From Halomonas sp. THAF5a (GTDB lineage: Bacteria > Pseudomonadota > Gammaproteobacteria > Pseudomonadales > Halomonadaceae), in assembly GCF_009363755.1 (NCBI RefSeq), contig NZ_CP045417.1, forward strand, positions 1,550,001-1,614,000: a stretch of DNA of 64,000 nucleotides, read 5' to 3'. Under the pieces are notes generated by a model. The model saw only the letters and a list, made by a program, of their open reading frames with translations. It was not told the origin of the DNA and did not search any database. Numbering within the stretch: position 1 is the stretch's first letter; the number at the start of each line of letters is the position of its first letter. Position numbers and translations under genes: made by a program. Shown one piece after another: positions 26,757-34,976 of this stretch.

Positions 26757-27785
26757 ATGGCGGACACGTCGATGAGTGAGCTGTTCAAGGACAATCGCGT
26801 CAAGGGCCTCACGGCCGTGGCGGTGGTGGCGTTGATCTGGGCGCTGATCGCCCAGTCGAGCGCCAGCTCCAGCAACGAGGCCCTGGAGTCGACGCGCGAG
26901 CAACTCGATACCGTGCAGGCCGAGAACTCGTCGCTGACCGAGCGCGTCGAGACGCTGCAGAGCGAGGCCGGTAATATCGATGAGCTCGAGGCACGCCGTG
27001 CCGAGCTGGATCAGGAGCGCCAGGCCGCCGAGGCCGAGCTGGAGGGCGTGCGCACCGAGATCGAGGAGGCCCAGACCGACCTCGAGGTGGCGCAGGCCTC
27101 CGTGACATCCGCCGAGGCCGACCTGGAGGAGCGTCAGGCGGCGCTGGCCACCGCCAAGGAGGAGCTGGCGTCCACCGAAGCGGCGCGTCGCGAGGCCGTC
27201 GAGGCCCGCGACGAGGCCCAGGCCTCTCGCCAGGAGGCCGAGGAGGCGCGTCAGGCCGCCGAGCAGGCCCGCCAGGAAGCCGAAGAGGCCCGCCAGCAGG
27301 CCGAGCAGGAGCGCAGCGAGGCGGTCACCGCCCGTGACGAGGCCCTGGCGCGACTCGATGAGCTCCAGCAGCAGATCGCCGCGTCCGAGCAGCGCCAGGC
27401 GGAGGTCGACGAGGCGCTGTCGAGCCTCGAGCAGGAGCGCGACGCCCTCGAGCAGGAGATCGCCGAGCTCGAGACGAGCCGCAGCGAGGCCGCCGAGGCC
27501 CTCGAGGCGACCCGGGGCGAGCTGGACGAGGCCCGCTCGAGCGTCGAGCAGGCCCGCGAGACCTTCAAGGATCTCGAGGTCGGGATCAAGGTCGGCCGCG
27601 AGGAAGTGGCCGAGCTCGACGCCCAGGTGGCCGAGCGTCAATCCAAGCTCGAGCGCCTGGACGGACAGCTCGAGACCTGGCGCAGCGAGCTGGAGGAGCT
27701 GGAGCAGGGCGTTCAGCCGGCGGGTGCCGAGGCCGACGAGGCGTCCGCGGCGGCGCCGACGGCCGAGGAGGCCAGCAGCGACTGA
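26757..27785 (+). CDS. Membrane-anchored long coiled-coil protein of unknown function
   Basis: This is a 342-residue protein with one N-terminal span (about 17-36, GLTAVAVVALIWALIAQ) and then about 270 residues of almost uninterrupted coiled coil rich in Glu, Ala, Arg and Gln. The middle contains short tandem repeats of the type EARQEAEEARQQAE (around residues 155-185). A Pro/Ala-rich tail closes it. I recognise no enzymatic domain. The architecture resembles envelope-spanning spacers or scaffold proteins. The ATG has GCAGGGGGA upstream and is preferred over the long non-conserved upstream extension. A clear terminator follows, so it is probably a single-gene unit. Confidence 0.75.
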   Translation: MADTSMSELFKDNRVKGLTAVAVVALIWALIAQSSASSSNEALESTREQLDTVQAENSSLTERVETLQSEAGNIDELEARRAELDQERQAAEAELEGVRTEIEEAQTDLEVAQASVTSAEADLEERQAALATAKEELASTEAARREAVEARDEAQASRQEAEEARQAAEQARQEAEEARQQAEQERSEAVTARDEALARLDELQQQIAASEQRQAEVDEALSSLEQERDALEQEIAELETSRSEAAEALEATRGELDEARSSVEQARETFKDLEVGIKVGREEVAELDAQVAERQSKLERLDGQLETWRSELEELEQGVQPAGAEADEASAAAPTAEEASSD

Positions 27786-27814
27786 CCGTCGGGACGCCAT
27801 GTCCTGTCCCGTCC

Positions 27815-27839
27815 AACGGCGAGCCTTTGGCTCGCCGTT
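27815..27839 (+). terminator. Intrinsic terminator after the coiled-coil gene
   Basis: AACGGCGAGCC and GGCTCGCCGTT form an 11-bp stem with a TTT loop, followed by TTCGTT. It lies 30 nt after the stop codon. Confidence 0.8.
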
Positions 27840-27984
27840 TTCGTTGTGGGGGCTGATGGGCAGCGGCGAGGGGCGAGGACGCCCATCATCGGCGGCCGGG
27901 CATTGCATGGCGGGGCGACCCGGCGGGTATACTGGCCGCTCATGCCGCTTGCGTGGCAACCCCCAACTGCAGAAGGAGCGATCC

Positions 27985-28788
27985 GTGATCGAAGGGGTCA
28001 AGCATATCGTCGCCGTGGCATCCGGCAAGGGAGGCGTGGGCAAGTCCACCGTCACCGTCAACCTGGCGCTGGCCATGGCCGCCGAGGGCTATCGAGTCGG
28101 CGTCCTGGATGCCGATATCTACGGGCCCAGCCAGGCCCAGATGCTCGGGGTGGGCGAGGGCGTGCGTCCCCAGTCCGCGGGCGAGAACCGCTTCCGGCCG
28201 CTCGAGGCCCACGGCATCCAGGCCATGTCCATGGCCTTCCTGGCCGATGTCCGCGAGCCCATGGTGTGGCGTGGGCCGATGGTGGCCGGGGCCTTCCAGC
28301 AGATGCTCACCCAGACGGCCTGGGACGACCTGGACTACCTGTTCATCGACATGCCGCCGGGCACCGGCGACATCCAGCTGACCCTGGCCCAGAAGGTGCC
28401 GGTGGACGGCGCGGTGATCGTGACCACGCCCCAGGACATCGCCCTGCTCGACGCGCGCAAGGGCATCGAGATGTTCCGCAAGGTCAACGTGCCGGTGCTC
28501 GGCGTGGTGGAGAACATGAGCCTGCACACCTGCTCCCAATGCGGCCACAGCGAGCCGATCTTCGGCGCGGGCGGCGGGGAGCGCATCGCCGATGAGTACG
28601 AGACGCGCGTGCTCGGCCGGCTGCCGCTGAGCCTGGCGATCCGTGAGCAGGTCGATGGCGGCCGCCCCACCGTGGTGGCCGAGCCGGAGAGCGAGGTGAC
28701 CGCCACCTTCCGCGGCATGTCCCGCCAGGTGGCCGAACAGGTCGAGGGTCAGGCGCCCGACGGACCGGAGATCTCCTTCGGCGAGTGA
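27985..28788 (+). CDS. Mrp/ApbC-family iron-sulfur cluster carrier ATPase
   Basis: This is a cytosolic P-loop ATPase of the Mrp/NBP35 family that carries Fe-S clusters to target proteins. It starts at GTG with an AAGGAG 6 nt upstream. Walker A is the deviant SGKGGVGKST near residue 14, followed by VLDADIYGPSQ and IDMPPGTGDIQLTL. The cluster-binding pair is CSQC at about residue 175. At 267 residues it lacks the N-terminal MIP18-like (DUF59) domain of E. coli Mrp; there is no room for it upstream. Otherwise the family core is intact. Repeat copy C follows in the gap before dcd. Confidence 0.9.
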   Translation: MIEGVKHIVAVASGKGGVGKSTVTVNLALAMAAEGYRVGVLDADIYGPSQAQMLGVGEGVRPQSAGENRFRPLEAHGIQAMSMAFLADVREPMVWRGPMVAGAFQQMLTQTAWDDLDYLFIDMPPGTGDIQLTLAQKVPVDGAVIVTTPQDIALLDARKGIEMFRKVNVPVLGVVENMSLHTCSQCGHSEPIFGAGGGERIADEYETRVLGRLPLSLAIREQVDGGRPTVVAEPESEVTATFRGMSRQVAEQVEGQAPDGPEISFGE

Positions 28789-28824
28789 CATGCGGGGCTA
28801 CTCAGGTTATGGATAGCGCAGGAC

Positions 28825-28921
28825 GCCGGGGACAAGCCAAAAAGGAGGTCCTACGCCATGGATGGCGTCGGAAGCGCCCAGGGACGGGTTCACAGCGCCT
28901 CCTTGACGGCTTGTCGCCGGC
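28825..28921 (+). repeat. Structured repeat copy C with two ANGGAN hairpins, between mrp and dcd
   Basis: The outer arms GCCGGGGACAAGCC (28825-28838) and GGCTTGTCGCCGGC (28908-28921) pair at 13 of 14 positions, then AGGAGG pairs with CCTCC. Hairpin 1 has stem ACGCC/GGCGT (28853-28868) and loop ATGGAT. Hairpin 2 has stem GCCC/GGGT and loop AGGGAC (28880-28885). The 60-nt core 28843-28902 is about 90% identical to the copy at 47.0 kb. It is in sense orientation, with dcd starting 155 nt further on. Confidence 0.78.
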
Positions 28922-29075
28922 TGGTCTTGAAGCTTGGAGGTATCGGGAAACGCCATGGGAGAGAGGGCTACTCCCGTGACCTTCCCGCCCGGGGCCGCTA
29001 TGATGTGGCCCCGGTTTTTCTGGCGCCGTGGTTTCCCACGGCGCTTTTTCCACCAGACAGCTTCAGGACGTGTCG

Positions 29076-29642
29076 ATGAGCATCAAATCCGACAAGTGGA
29101 TCCGCCGCATGGCCGAGCAGGAAGGCATGATCGAGCCCTTCGAGGCCGACCAGGTGCGCTACGTGAACGAGCGGCGAGTGATCTCCTACGGGACGTCCAG
29201 CTATGGCTACGATGTGCGCTGTGCCGACGAGTTCAAGGTCTTCACCAACATCCACTCGGCGGTGGTGGACCCCAAGGGCTTCGACGAGAAGAGCTTCGTC
29301 GACATCAAGGGCGACGTCTGCGTGATCCCCCCCAACTCCTTCGCTCTGGCGCGCACCGTGGAGTACTTCCGCATCCCGCGCAGCGTGCTGACCATCTGCC
29401 TGGGCAAGTCCACCTACGCGCGCTGCGGCATCATCGTCAACGTGACGCCGCTGGAGCCGGAGTGGGAGGGGCACGTGACCCTGGAGTTCTCCAACACCAC
29501 CAACCTGCCGGCGCGCATCTATGCCAACGAGGGCGTGGCGCAGATGCTGTTCCTGGAGTCCGACGAGGTCTGCGAGACCTCCTACAAGGACCGCGGCGGC
29601 AAGTACATGGGGCAGAGGGGCGTGACCCTGCCGCGCACCTGA
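29076..29642 (+). CDS. dcd: dCTP deaminase
   Basis: Dcd deaminates dCTP to dUTP, the main route to thymidylate in enteric-type bacteria. The 188-residue protein is near the usual 193. The trimeric dUTPase-like fold is shown by [20 protein letters not shown], the catalytic stretch with R and E in [33 protein letters not shown], and the C-terminal [14 protein letters not shown]. The ATG of MSIKSDKW is chosen over an upstream ATG because all family members begin here; CAGGACGTGTCG precedes it. Confidence 0.96.
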   Translation: MSIKSDKWIRRMAEQEGMIEPFEADQVRYVNERRVISYGTSSYGYDVRCADEFKVFTNIHSAVVDPKGFDEKSFVDIKGDVCVIPPNSFALARTVEYFRIPRSVLTICLGKSTYARCGIIVNVTPLEPEWEGHVTLEFSNTTNLPARIYANEGVAQMLFLESDEVCETSYKDRGGKYMGQRGVTLPRT

Positions 29643-29782
29643 GAAAGCGCCGATTTGCTGCTGCGCTTGCCATCCTGGACGCCGGCGGTGCTCGGAATCC
29701 TCATGTAGCAGGCTACACTCCGGTTCCTGCGCTCCGGCGGCGCCCAGCCTGCCATCGCTCGCTGCGCAAATCGCCGGCTTTC
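29643..29782. repeat. Large imperfect palindromic intergenic repeat after dcd
   Basis: About 140 nt read as one long imperfect inverted repeat. The outer arms are GAAAGCGCCGATTTGC (29643-29658) and GCAAATCGCCGGCTTTC (29766-29782), and the centre is the perfect TGTAGC-AG-GCTACA (29704-29717). The segments in between also pair with interruptions. It does not share the ANGGAN hairpins of copies A-D and looks like a different dispersed element (palindromic or MITE-like). No open frame of note is present. It begins at the first base after the dcd stop. Confidence 0.6.
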
Positions 29783-29810
29783 TTGAGTTTGCGATAAACC
29801 CTCGTAAACA

Positions 29811-29843
29811 AGACAGCCCCGCCGGATGCCGGCGGGGCTGTCT
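29811..29843. terminator. Bidirectional terminator between dcd and purN
   Basis: AGACAGCCCCGCCGG and its exact inverse form a 15-bp stem around ATG. A T-containing stretch (CTCGTGTCT) follows on the plus strand and TTGTTTACGAGG on the minus strand. Both genes converge on it. Confidence 0.8.
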
Positions 29844-29869
29844 CGTGTCTAGCAGACTCGAGGAAGAAT

Positions 29870-30610
29870 CTACTTCTCGACGTCCTCGTCGAGCTCCTCG
29901 GCGGCGTCGGCGTGGGAGAGGCGCATGCCGGTGGGCGGCAGCGCGACGCCGTCCATGGCCGCCGCCTCGCTCTTGAGCTGCAGGCGCCCCTCGAGGAACC
30001 AGCGCACCGCGATCGGGTAGATCAGGTGCTCCCTGGCCTGGACCTTGGCCTGCAGACTCTCCTCGGTCTCGTCCGGGGCTACGGACACGACGGCCTGCAG
30101 GGCCACCGGGCCGCCGTCGAGCTCCTCGGTGACGAAGTGGATGCTGCATCCGTGCTCGGTGACGCCGTCGGCCAGGGCCCGGGCATGGGTGTGCAGCCCG
30201 GTGTAGGCGGGCAGCAGCGAGGGGTGGATATTGAGCATCCGGCCCAGGAAGCGGTTGACGAAGCGCGGCGTGAGGATGCGCATGAAGCCGGCCAGCACGA
30301 TCAGGTCGGGCTCGTGGCGCTCGATCACCTTGATCAGCGCGCCGTCGTAGGCCTCACGGCTGTCGTACTCGCGATGGGGCAGGGCGACGGCATCGATGCC
30401 GGCGTCCCGGGCGCGCTTCAGGCCGTAGGCGTCCGGCTGGTTGGAGATCACCGCGACGATCTCGCCGCCCAGCTCGTCGTGCGCCTGGGCGTCGATCAGC
30501 GCCTGGAGGTTGCTGCCGCTGCCGGAGATCAGCACCACCACCCGCCGCGCCTCGCTGGGCTCGGGGGTGAAGGCGTTCAGGGTGTCGCTGGGGTAGTCGG
30601 TCCCGCTCAT
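29870..30610 (-). CDS. purN: Phosphoribosylglycinamide formyltransferase (GART)
   Basis: PurN transfers a formyl group from 10-formyl-THF to GAR, the third step of purine synthesis. Landmarks are [17 protein letters not shown] near residue 25, [13 protein letters not shown], and the catalytic block [22 protein letters not shown] with N, H and the later D (TEELDGGP) of the active site. At 246 residues it is longer than E. coli PurN (212), with about 20 extra residues at the start and a Glu/Asp-rich tail. Its ATG overlaps the purM stop by 4 nt, so purMN form one operon. Confidence 0.95.
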   Translation of the reverse strand: MSGTDYPSDTLNAFTPEPSEARRVVVLISGSGSNLQALIDAQAHDELGGEIVAVISNQPDAYGLKRARDAGIDAVALPHREYDSREAYDGALIKVIERHEPDLIVLAGFMRILTPRFVNRFLGRMLNIHPSLLPAYTGLHTHARALADGVTEHGCSIHFVTEELDGGPVALQAVVSVAPDETEESLQAKVQAREHLIYPIAVRWFLEGRLQLKSEAAAMDGVALPPTGMRLSHADAAEELDEDVEK

Positions 30611-31680
30611 GCCTCGAGGTTCTCCAGCTGGACCGGCTCGTCACCCTCGCCCCGGGCGGTGATCACCCCGATGCGGTGGACGGTCTCGCCCTGGGCCTGC
30701 AGGTGGGCGCGAGCCTGGTCGGCCTTCTCCGCCGGCACCACGATCACCATGCCGATGCCGCAGTTGAGCACCCGGTGCATCTCGTGCTCGTCGACGTTGC
30801 CCTGCTCCTTGAGCCAGTCGAAGATCGCCGGGCGGGTCCAGCTCGCCACATCGATGCGCGCGCCCAGGCTCTCGGGCAGCACGCGGGGGATGTTCTCGGT
30901 CAGGCCGCCACCGGTGATGTGCGACAGCGCGTGCACCGGGACGTCGGTCTCCTTGAGCAGCGACAGCAGCGGCTTGACGTAGATCTTGGTGGGCGCGAGC
31001 AGCGCCTCGCCCAGGGGCTTGCCGTCGACGGCGGTGTCCAGGGCCGCGCCGGAGACCTCGAGGATCTTGCGGATCAGCGAGTAGCCGTTGGAGTGGGGGC
31101 CGGAGGAGGCCAGGCCCAGCAGCACGTCGCCTTCGCCGACCTGGCTGCCGTCGAGGATCTCGGACTTCTCCACCACGCCCACGCAGAAGCCGGCGAGGTC
31201 GTAGTCGCTGCCCTCGTACATGCCGGGCATCTCGGCGGTCTCGCCGCCCACCAGAGCGCAGCCCGCCTGCTCGCAGCCCTCGCCGATGCCGGTCACCACG
31301 TCGGCGGCGATATCCACGTCGAGCTTGCCCGTGGCATAGTAGTCGAGGAAGAGCAGCGGCTCCGCGCCGGCCACGACCAGGTCGTTGACGCACATCGCCA
31401 CCAGGTCGATGCCGATGGTGTCATGGCGGCCGATGTCCATGGCCAGGCGCAGCTTGGTGCCGACGCCGTCGGTGCCGGAGACCAGCACCGGCTCCTGGTA
31501 GCCCTTGGGCAGCTCGCACAGGGCGCCGAAACCGCCCAGCCCGCCCATGACCTCGGGGCGGGTGGTGCGTTTGGCGACGCCCTTGATGCGGTCGACCAGG
31601 GCATTGCCGGCATCGATGTCGACGCCGGCGTCCTTGTAGCTGAGCGAGGTCCCGGTCGGGCGGTTGGTGGAATCGGTCAT
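30607..31680 (-). CDS. purM: Phosphoribosylformylglycinamidine cyclo-ligase (AIR synthetase)
   Basis: PurM closes the imidazole ring of AIR using ATP, the fifth step of purine synthesis. The 357-residue protein begins [18 protein letters not shown] and has the [36 protein letters not shown] and [15 protein letters not shown] segments diagnostic of the family. It is first in the purMN operon, divergent from the PerM-like gene across 136 nt. A TACAAT on the minus strand near 31760 may be its -10 box, without a clear -35. Confidence 0.96.
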   Translation of the reverse strand: MTDSTNRPTGTSLSYKDAGVDIDAGNALVDRIKGVAKRTTRPEVMGGLGGFGALCELPKGYQEPVLVSGTDGVGTKLRLAMDIGRHDTIGIDLVAMCVNDLVVAGAEPLLFLDYYATGKLDVDIAADVVTGIGEGCEQAGCALVGGETAEMPGMYEGSDYDLAGFCVGVVEKSEILDGSQVGEGDVLLGLASSGPHSNGYSLIRKILEVSGAALDTAVDGKPLGEALLAPTKIYVKPLLSLLKETDVPVHALSHITGGGLTENIPRVLPESLGARIDVASWTRPAIFDWLKEQGNVDEHEMHRVLNCGIGMVIVVPAEKADQARAHLQAQGETVHRIGVITARGEGDEPVQLENLEA

Positions 31681-31816
31681 GACGCTTCCTGTATGAGAAT
31701 GGCGGTCGCGGGGCCTGTCGCAGGGCGAGGCGCGACGGTCGGGTTCGGGGAAGGGATTGTAGCATCACGGCGCGCGGCTGGCAGCCTGACGGCCGCGCCG
31801 AGACAGGGAGGAGGCG

Positions 31817-32896
31817 ATGCGCAGACAGTGGTGGGTAGTGGCGGCGTGCACGGCGCTGGCGCTGTGGTTCCTGATCAGCATCGAGCCGGTGCTGATGCCG
31901 TTCTTCGTCAGCATGATCCTGGCCTACCTGGGCGATCCGCTGACCGATCGACTGGAAGACAGGGGGCTCTCCCGGCGCCTGGCGGTGTCGCTGGTGTTCC
32001 TGCTGCTGAGCCTGATCATCGTGCTCGTGCTGCTGGTGGTGGTGCCGATCTTCGGTCGGCAGCTCGGCCAGGTCATCGATTCGCTGCCCGCGGTCCTCAA
32101 CTGGGTGCAGCAGAGCGTGGTGCCGCGGGTGCAGGCGCTGACCGGCCTGGACCTCTCCACCGACATCGACCAGATGCGCACGGCCTTCGTCGACAACTGG
32201 AAGGAGACCGGCACCTTCGCCGCCAGCCTGCTGGCTCAGGTCTCTCGCTCGGGGCTGGCGGTGGCGGCCTGGATCGCCAACCTGGCGCTGATCCCGGTGG
32301 TGACCTTCTACCTGCTGCTCGACTGGGACATCCTGGTCGGCAAGGTACGGGCCTCGCTGCCGCGCCGCTGGGAGCCCGCGGCGGTCCGCCTGGCCGGCGA
32401 GTGCGACGAGGTGCTCTCCGCCTTCCTGCGCGGCCAGCTGATCGTCATGCTCTGCCTGGGGGTGATCTATGCCGTGGGGCTGACACTGCTCGGCGTGCGT
32501 TTCGGCCTGCTGATCGGGCTGCTCGCGGGGCTGGCCAGCATCGTGCCCTATCTCGGCGTGATCGTCGGCATCTCGGTGGCCGGGGTGGTGGCCTTCTTCC
32601 AGTTCGGCGATTTCCTGATCCTGCTCGGCGTTGGCGCGGTGTTCGGCTTCGGCCAGCTGGTCGAGAGCGTGGTGCTGCAGCCCAAGCTACTCGGCGACAA
32701 GATCGGCCTGCACCCGGTGGCGGTGATCTTCGCCGTGCTGGCGGGGGGGCAGCTGTTCGGTTTCACCGGGGTGCTGCTGGCGCTGCCGGTGGCCGCGATG
32801 CTGATGGTGGTGTTGCGTTATCTCCACGATCACTATAAAAACAGTACCTTGTATGATGCCGGTCGTTCACGCACCCACGACGAGGAGTCGCCATGA
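31817..32896 (+). CDS. AI-2E family transporter (PerM-like permease)
   Basis: This is an inner-membrane protein of 359 residues with about eight spans, of the AI-2 exporter/PerM superfamily. Family features are the N-terminal hairpin (EPVLMPFFVSMILAYLGDPL), the long amphipathic loop (QLGQVIDSLPAVLNWVQQ) and the C-terminal GLASIVPYLGVIVGISVAGVVA. The substrate is unknown; members have been linked to autoinducer-2 export or Na+/H+ exchange. AGGGAGGAGGCG gives a good ribosome site. Its stop overlaps the hda start (ATGA), an arrangement I regard as common next to hda in related genomes. Confidence 0.88.
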   Translation: MRRQWWVVAACTALALWFLISIEPVLMPFFVSMILAYLGDPLTDRLEDRGLSRRLAVSLVFLLLSLIIVLVLLVVVPIFGRQLGQVIDSLPAVLNWVQQSVVPRVQALTGLDLSTDIDQMRTAFVDNWKETGTFAASLLAQVSRSGLAVAAWIANLALIPVVTFYLLLDWDILVGKVRASLPRRWEPAAVRLAGECDEVLSAFLRGQLIVMLCLGVIYAVGLTLLGVRFGLLIGLLAGLASIVPYLGVIVGISVAGVVAFFQFGDFLILLGVGAVFGFGQLVESVVLQPKLLGDKIGLHPVAVIFAVLAGGQLFGFTGVLLALPVAAMLMVVLRYLHDHYKNSTLYDAGRSRTHDEESP

Positions 32897-33594
32897 GTCG
32901 AGCACCCGCGCAGTTGCCACTGGGCGTGGGGCTTCGCGACGACGCCACCTTCGCCAACTTTCACCCCGGGCCCAACGCGACCCTGGTCGACCGGCTGGTG
33001 CACCAGCTCGACGATGACGGCGAGCCCTTCCTTTATGTGTGGGGCGCCGCGGGCACCGGCCGCAGCCATCTGCTGCAGGCCGCCTGCCATGCCGCCTCCG
33101 ACCGCGACGGCCGGGCGCTCTATCTGCCGCTGGCGGAGCTCGGCCACTTCCCGCCGCTGATGCTCGAGGAGATCGAGCGGCTGGACCTGGTGGCCATCGA
33201 CGACCTCGAGCGGGTCGTCGGGCGCAAGCGCTGGGAGGAGGCGCTCTTCCACGCCTTCAACCGCCTGCGCGACGCCGGCAAGCGGCTGGTGATCGCCGCC
33301 GAGGCGCCGCCGCGGCAGCTGCCGGTGGAGCTGCCCGACCTGGCCTCGCGCCTCACCTGGGGCATGACCTTCCACCTGCAGGGGCTCGACGACCCCGGCC
33401 GCCTGGCGGCGCTGCAGCTGCGCGCCAAGGGGCGCGGCATGCAGCTGCCCGACGAGGTGGCGCGTTACATCCTGCACCGCGGGCCGCGTCGCCTGGACGC
33501 GTTCTTCGCGACCCTGGAGACCCTGGATCGCGCCTCGCTCTCCGCCCAGCGCAAGCTGACCATTCCCTTCGTCAAGCAGGCGCTGGGCTGGTAG
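32893..33594 (+). CDS. hda: DnaA inactivator Hda
   Basis: Hda is an AAA+ protein that, bound to the sliding clamp, makes DnaA hydrolyse ATP and so prevents over-initiation. The 233-residue protein starts with the clamp-binding motif QLPLGV (residues 7-12), then GAAGTGRSHLLQAA (Walker A, with Arg in place of Lys as is usual in Hda), LVAIDDLERVVG (Walker B) and the sensor/arginine-finger region near FHLQGLDDPGRLAALQLRAKGRGM. It overlaps the upstream permease gene by 4 nt. Confidence 0.94.
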   Translation: MSRAPAQLPLGVGLRDDATFANFHPGPNATLVDRLVHQLDDDGEPFLYVWGAAGTGRSHLLQAACHAASDRDGRALYLPLAELGHFPPLMLEEIERLDLVAIDDLERVVGRKRWEEALFHAFNRLRDAGKRLVIAAEAPPRQLPVELPDLASRLTWGMTFHLQGLDDPGRLAALQLRAKGRGMQLPDEVARYILHRGPRRLDAFFATLETLDRASLSAQRKLTIPFVKQALGW

Positions 33595-33604
33595 GCCGCC
33601 GCGA

Positions 33605-34159
33605 CTAGCGGCTCAGCTCGAGCCGTCGCGTCTGCCCGTTGCCCAGGCTGACCTGCTGGATGATCACCCGGGGCTCGCCGCTGGCGGGATCCCGGGCGCT
33701 GCTCGACACGTAGAACTCCCCGGCCGGCAGGCCATCGAGCCGGAAGCGGCCGTCGGCGTCGGTGCGGGCGGTGTGGGTGTAGGCCCTCGCCCGGGGATCG
33801 GCGGGCTCCACGGCGCGTCCGGCCAGGGCCTGTTCCGCGGCCTCGGCGGAGTAGGTGGTCACCGGCGCCACCGCCACCGGGCGGTCGGCGATCGGCCGTC
33901 CGCCTATCGTCAGGCGACCGACGATCGCGGCGCTGCCGCGCTTGTCGAGCGCGGCGTACTCGTCGGCGGGGAAGGGCACCCGGCGGGCGACGCGTCCGTC
34001 GCTGGCGGGACGCTCGGCACGCTCGGTCTCGCCGGGCGCCTGCCCGCCGCGCTCGATCACCTCGACGCGCTCGCTCTGCCCGCCGGGAAAGCGCGGCTCG
34101 ATGATCTGGCACCCGGCCAGGGTCAGCCCCAGCAGGGCGAGGGGGATGGCGCGTTTCAT
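33605..34159 (-). CDS. Lipoprotein with carboxypeptidase-regulatory-like domain
   Basis: This is a 184-residue predicted lipoprotein. The signal (PLALLGLTLAGC) ends in a canonical LAGC lipobox. The C-terminal half has the beta-sandwich pattern of carboxypeptidase-regulatory-like domains: IVGRLTIGGRPIADRPVAVAP and TARTDADGRFRLDGLPAGEFYV. Such domains mediate binding or stabilise larger proteins and have no enzymatic role. The ATG of MKRAIPLA is preferred to an ATG 54 nt upstream. It is convergent with hda (10 nt apart). Confidence 0.8.
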   Translation of the reverse strand: MKRAIPLALLGLTLAGCQIIEPRFPGGQSERVEVIERGGQAPGETERAERPASDGRVARRVPFPADEYAALDKRGSAAIVGRLTIGGRPIADRPVAVAPVTTYSAEAAEQALAGRAVEPADPRARAYTHTARTDADGRFRLDGLPAGEFYVSSSARDPASGEPRVIIQQVSLGNGQTRRLELSR

Positions 34160-34213
34160 GGTCGCTCTCCGGCAGTGGTGAAGGGGATGGCCTAAGCGGA
34201 GAGCATAACGCAA

Positions 34214-34244
34214 ACGGGCCGCCGATCATCGATCGGCGGCCCGT
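34214..34244 (-). terminator. Terminator after the phasin gene
   Basis: ACGGGCCGCCGATC and its exact inverse form a 14-bp stem around ATC. A second smaller stem (TGACCCGC/GCGGGTCA, 34251-34269) precedes it when read from the phasin gene. The tail on the minus strand is TTGCGTTATG, moderately T-rich. Confidence 0.65.
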
Positions 34245-34301
34245 GTCGGTTGACCCGCTGGGCGGGTCAGGCCGGTGTCGGCAGGTTGGCTGCCATCAGG
34301 C

Positions 34302-34670
34302 TCACTTGGCGGCCTTGGTGGCCGTGTCGGTGGCCTGCTTGACGCTCTCTTCGGTCAGCTTCTGGCTCTGCTGGACGAAGTCCTGCTGCAGGGAGACGAC
34401 CTTCTCGGCGTCGCCCTTGAAGCGCTCGGTCAGGTCCTTGGCGACCTTCTGCTGGCCTTCCATGTAGGACTTCAGGCCCTCGGCGTCCTTGACGTTCATC
34501 AGGCTGCGCAGCTGGGCCAGGCCGGTGTCGGTGTAGGCCTTGCCGGCGTCGAGCTGGGCGTTGACCAGCTTCTCGGTGTAGTCCACGGAGAGCGCGGCGT
34601 AGGCGCGGGCCGGGCCGAAGAACAGGGATTCGAACTGCTCGGTGATCTGCTTGGTGTCGAAGTTTTGCAT
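34302..34670 (-). CDS. phaP: Phasin family protein
   Basis: Phasins coat polyhydroxyalkanoate granules and limit their size. This 122-residue protein has the Phasin_2 pattern: an amphipathic, lysine-rich helix bundle beginning MQNFDTKQITEQFESLFFGPARAYAAL (quoted in part) and ending in TEESVKQATDTATKAAK. The start is fixed by GGGAGGGAATCACG upstream. PHA synthase genes are not in the window, so granule association is from family only. A 306-nt region shared with fumC holds a candidate PhaR-type operator. Confidence 0.85.
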   Translation of the reverse strand: MQNFDTKQITEQFESLFFGPARAYAALSVDYTEKLVNAQLDAGKAYTDTGLAQLRSLMNVKDAEGLKSYMEGQQKVAKDLTERFKGDAEKVVSLQQDFVQQSQKLTEESVKQATDTATKAAK

Positions 34671-34767
34671 CGTGATTCCCTCCCAGGGATTTCGGATCGT
34701 TTCGAAGGCCGTGGCGGGGTGCCGATGCCTTCTCGCTGGGTCAGTACTGCGGGTGAGTACCACCTCT

Positions 34768-34807
34768 GTTGCAATGCACAATAGCAGAGAGCTTTGTGCA
34801 CTGCAAC
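34768..34807. promoter_or_regulatory. Inverted TGCA-rich repeat upstream of the phasin gene, candidate PhaR operator
   Basis: GTTGCAATGCACAA (34768-34781) and TTGTGCACTGCAAC (34794-34807) are inverted copies matching at 13 of 14 positions, 12 nt apart. Each also contains TGCA-N-TGCA-like symmetry. PHA regulators such as PhaR bind TGC-rich dyads at phasin promoters, so this is a plausible operator in the 306-nt phasin-fumC divergent region. The rest of that region shows nothing further. Confidence 0.5.
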
Positions 34808-34976
34808 ATGCGGAACATCGGTTTGTGCGCACGGCGAGGGGGGGGCGGCCGCGTCCCGCCGGTCAAGCCTGCGGGGAGGCGGGGCCTTGCACCCCGCCGA
34901 GGCCGCCACCATGGTGGTAGAGAGACACGATGACGGACCGCACCGGCCCGCACCCACGACAGAGCAGGAGGGAAGC

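Noticed and set aside
29641..29786. A fifth copy of the ANGGAN repeat
   Set aside because: It is palindromic, but neither strand shows the two ANGGAN hexaloop hairpins or the TTCACAGCGCC stretch. It is listed as a separate element.
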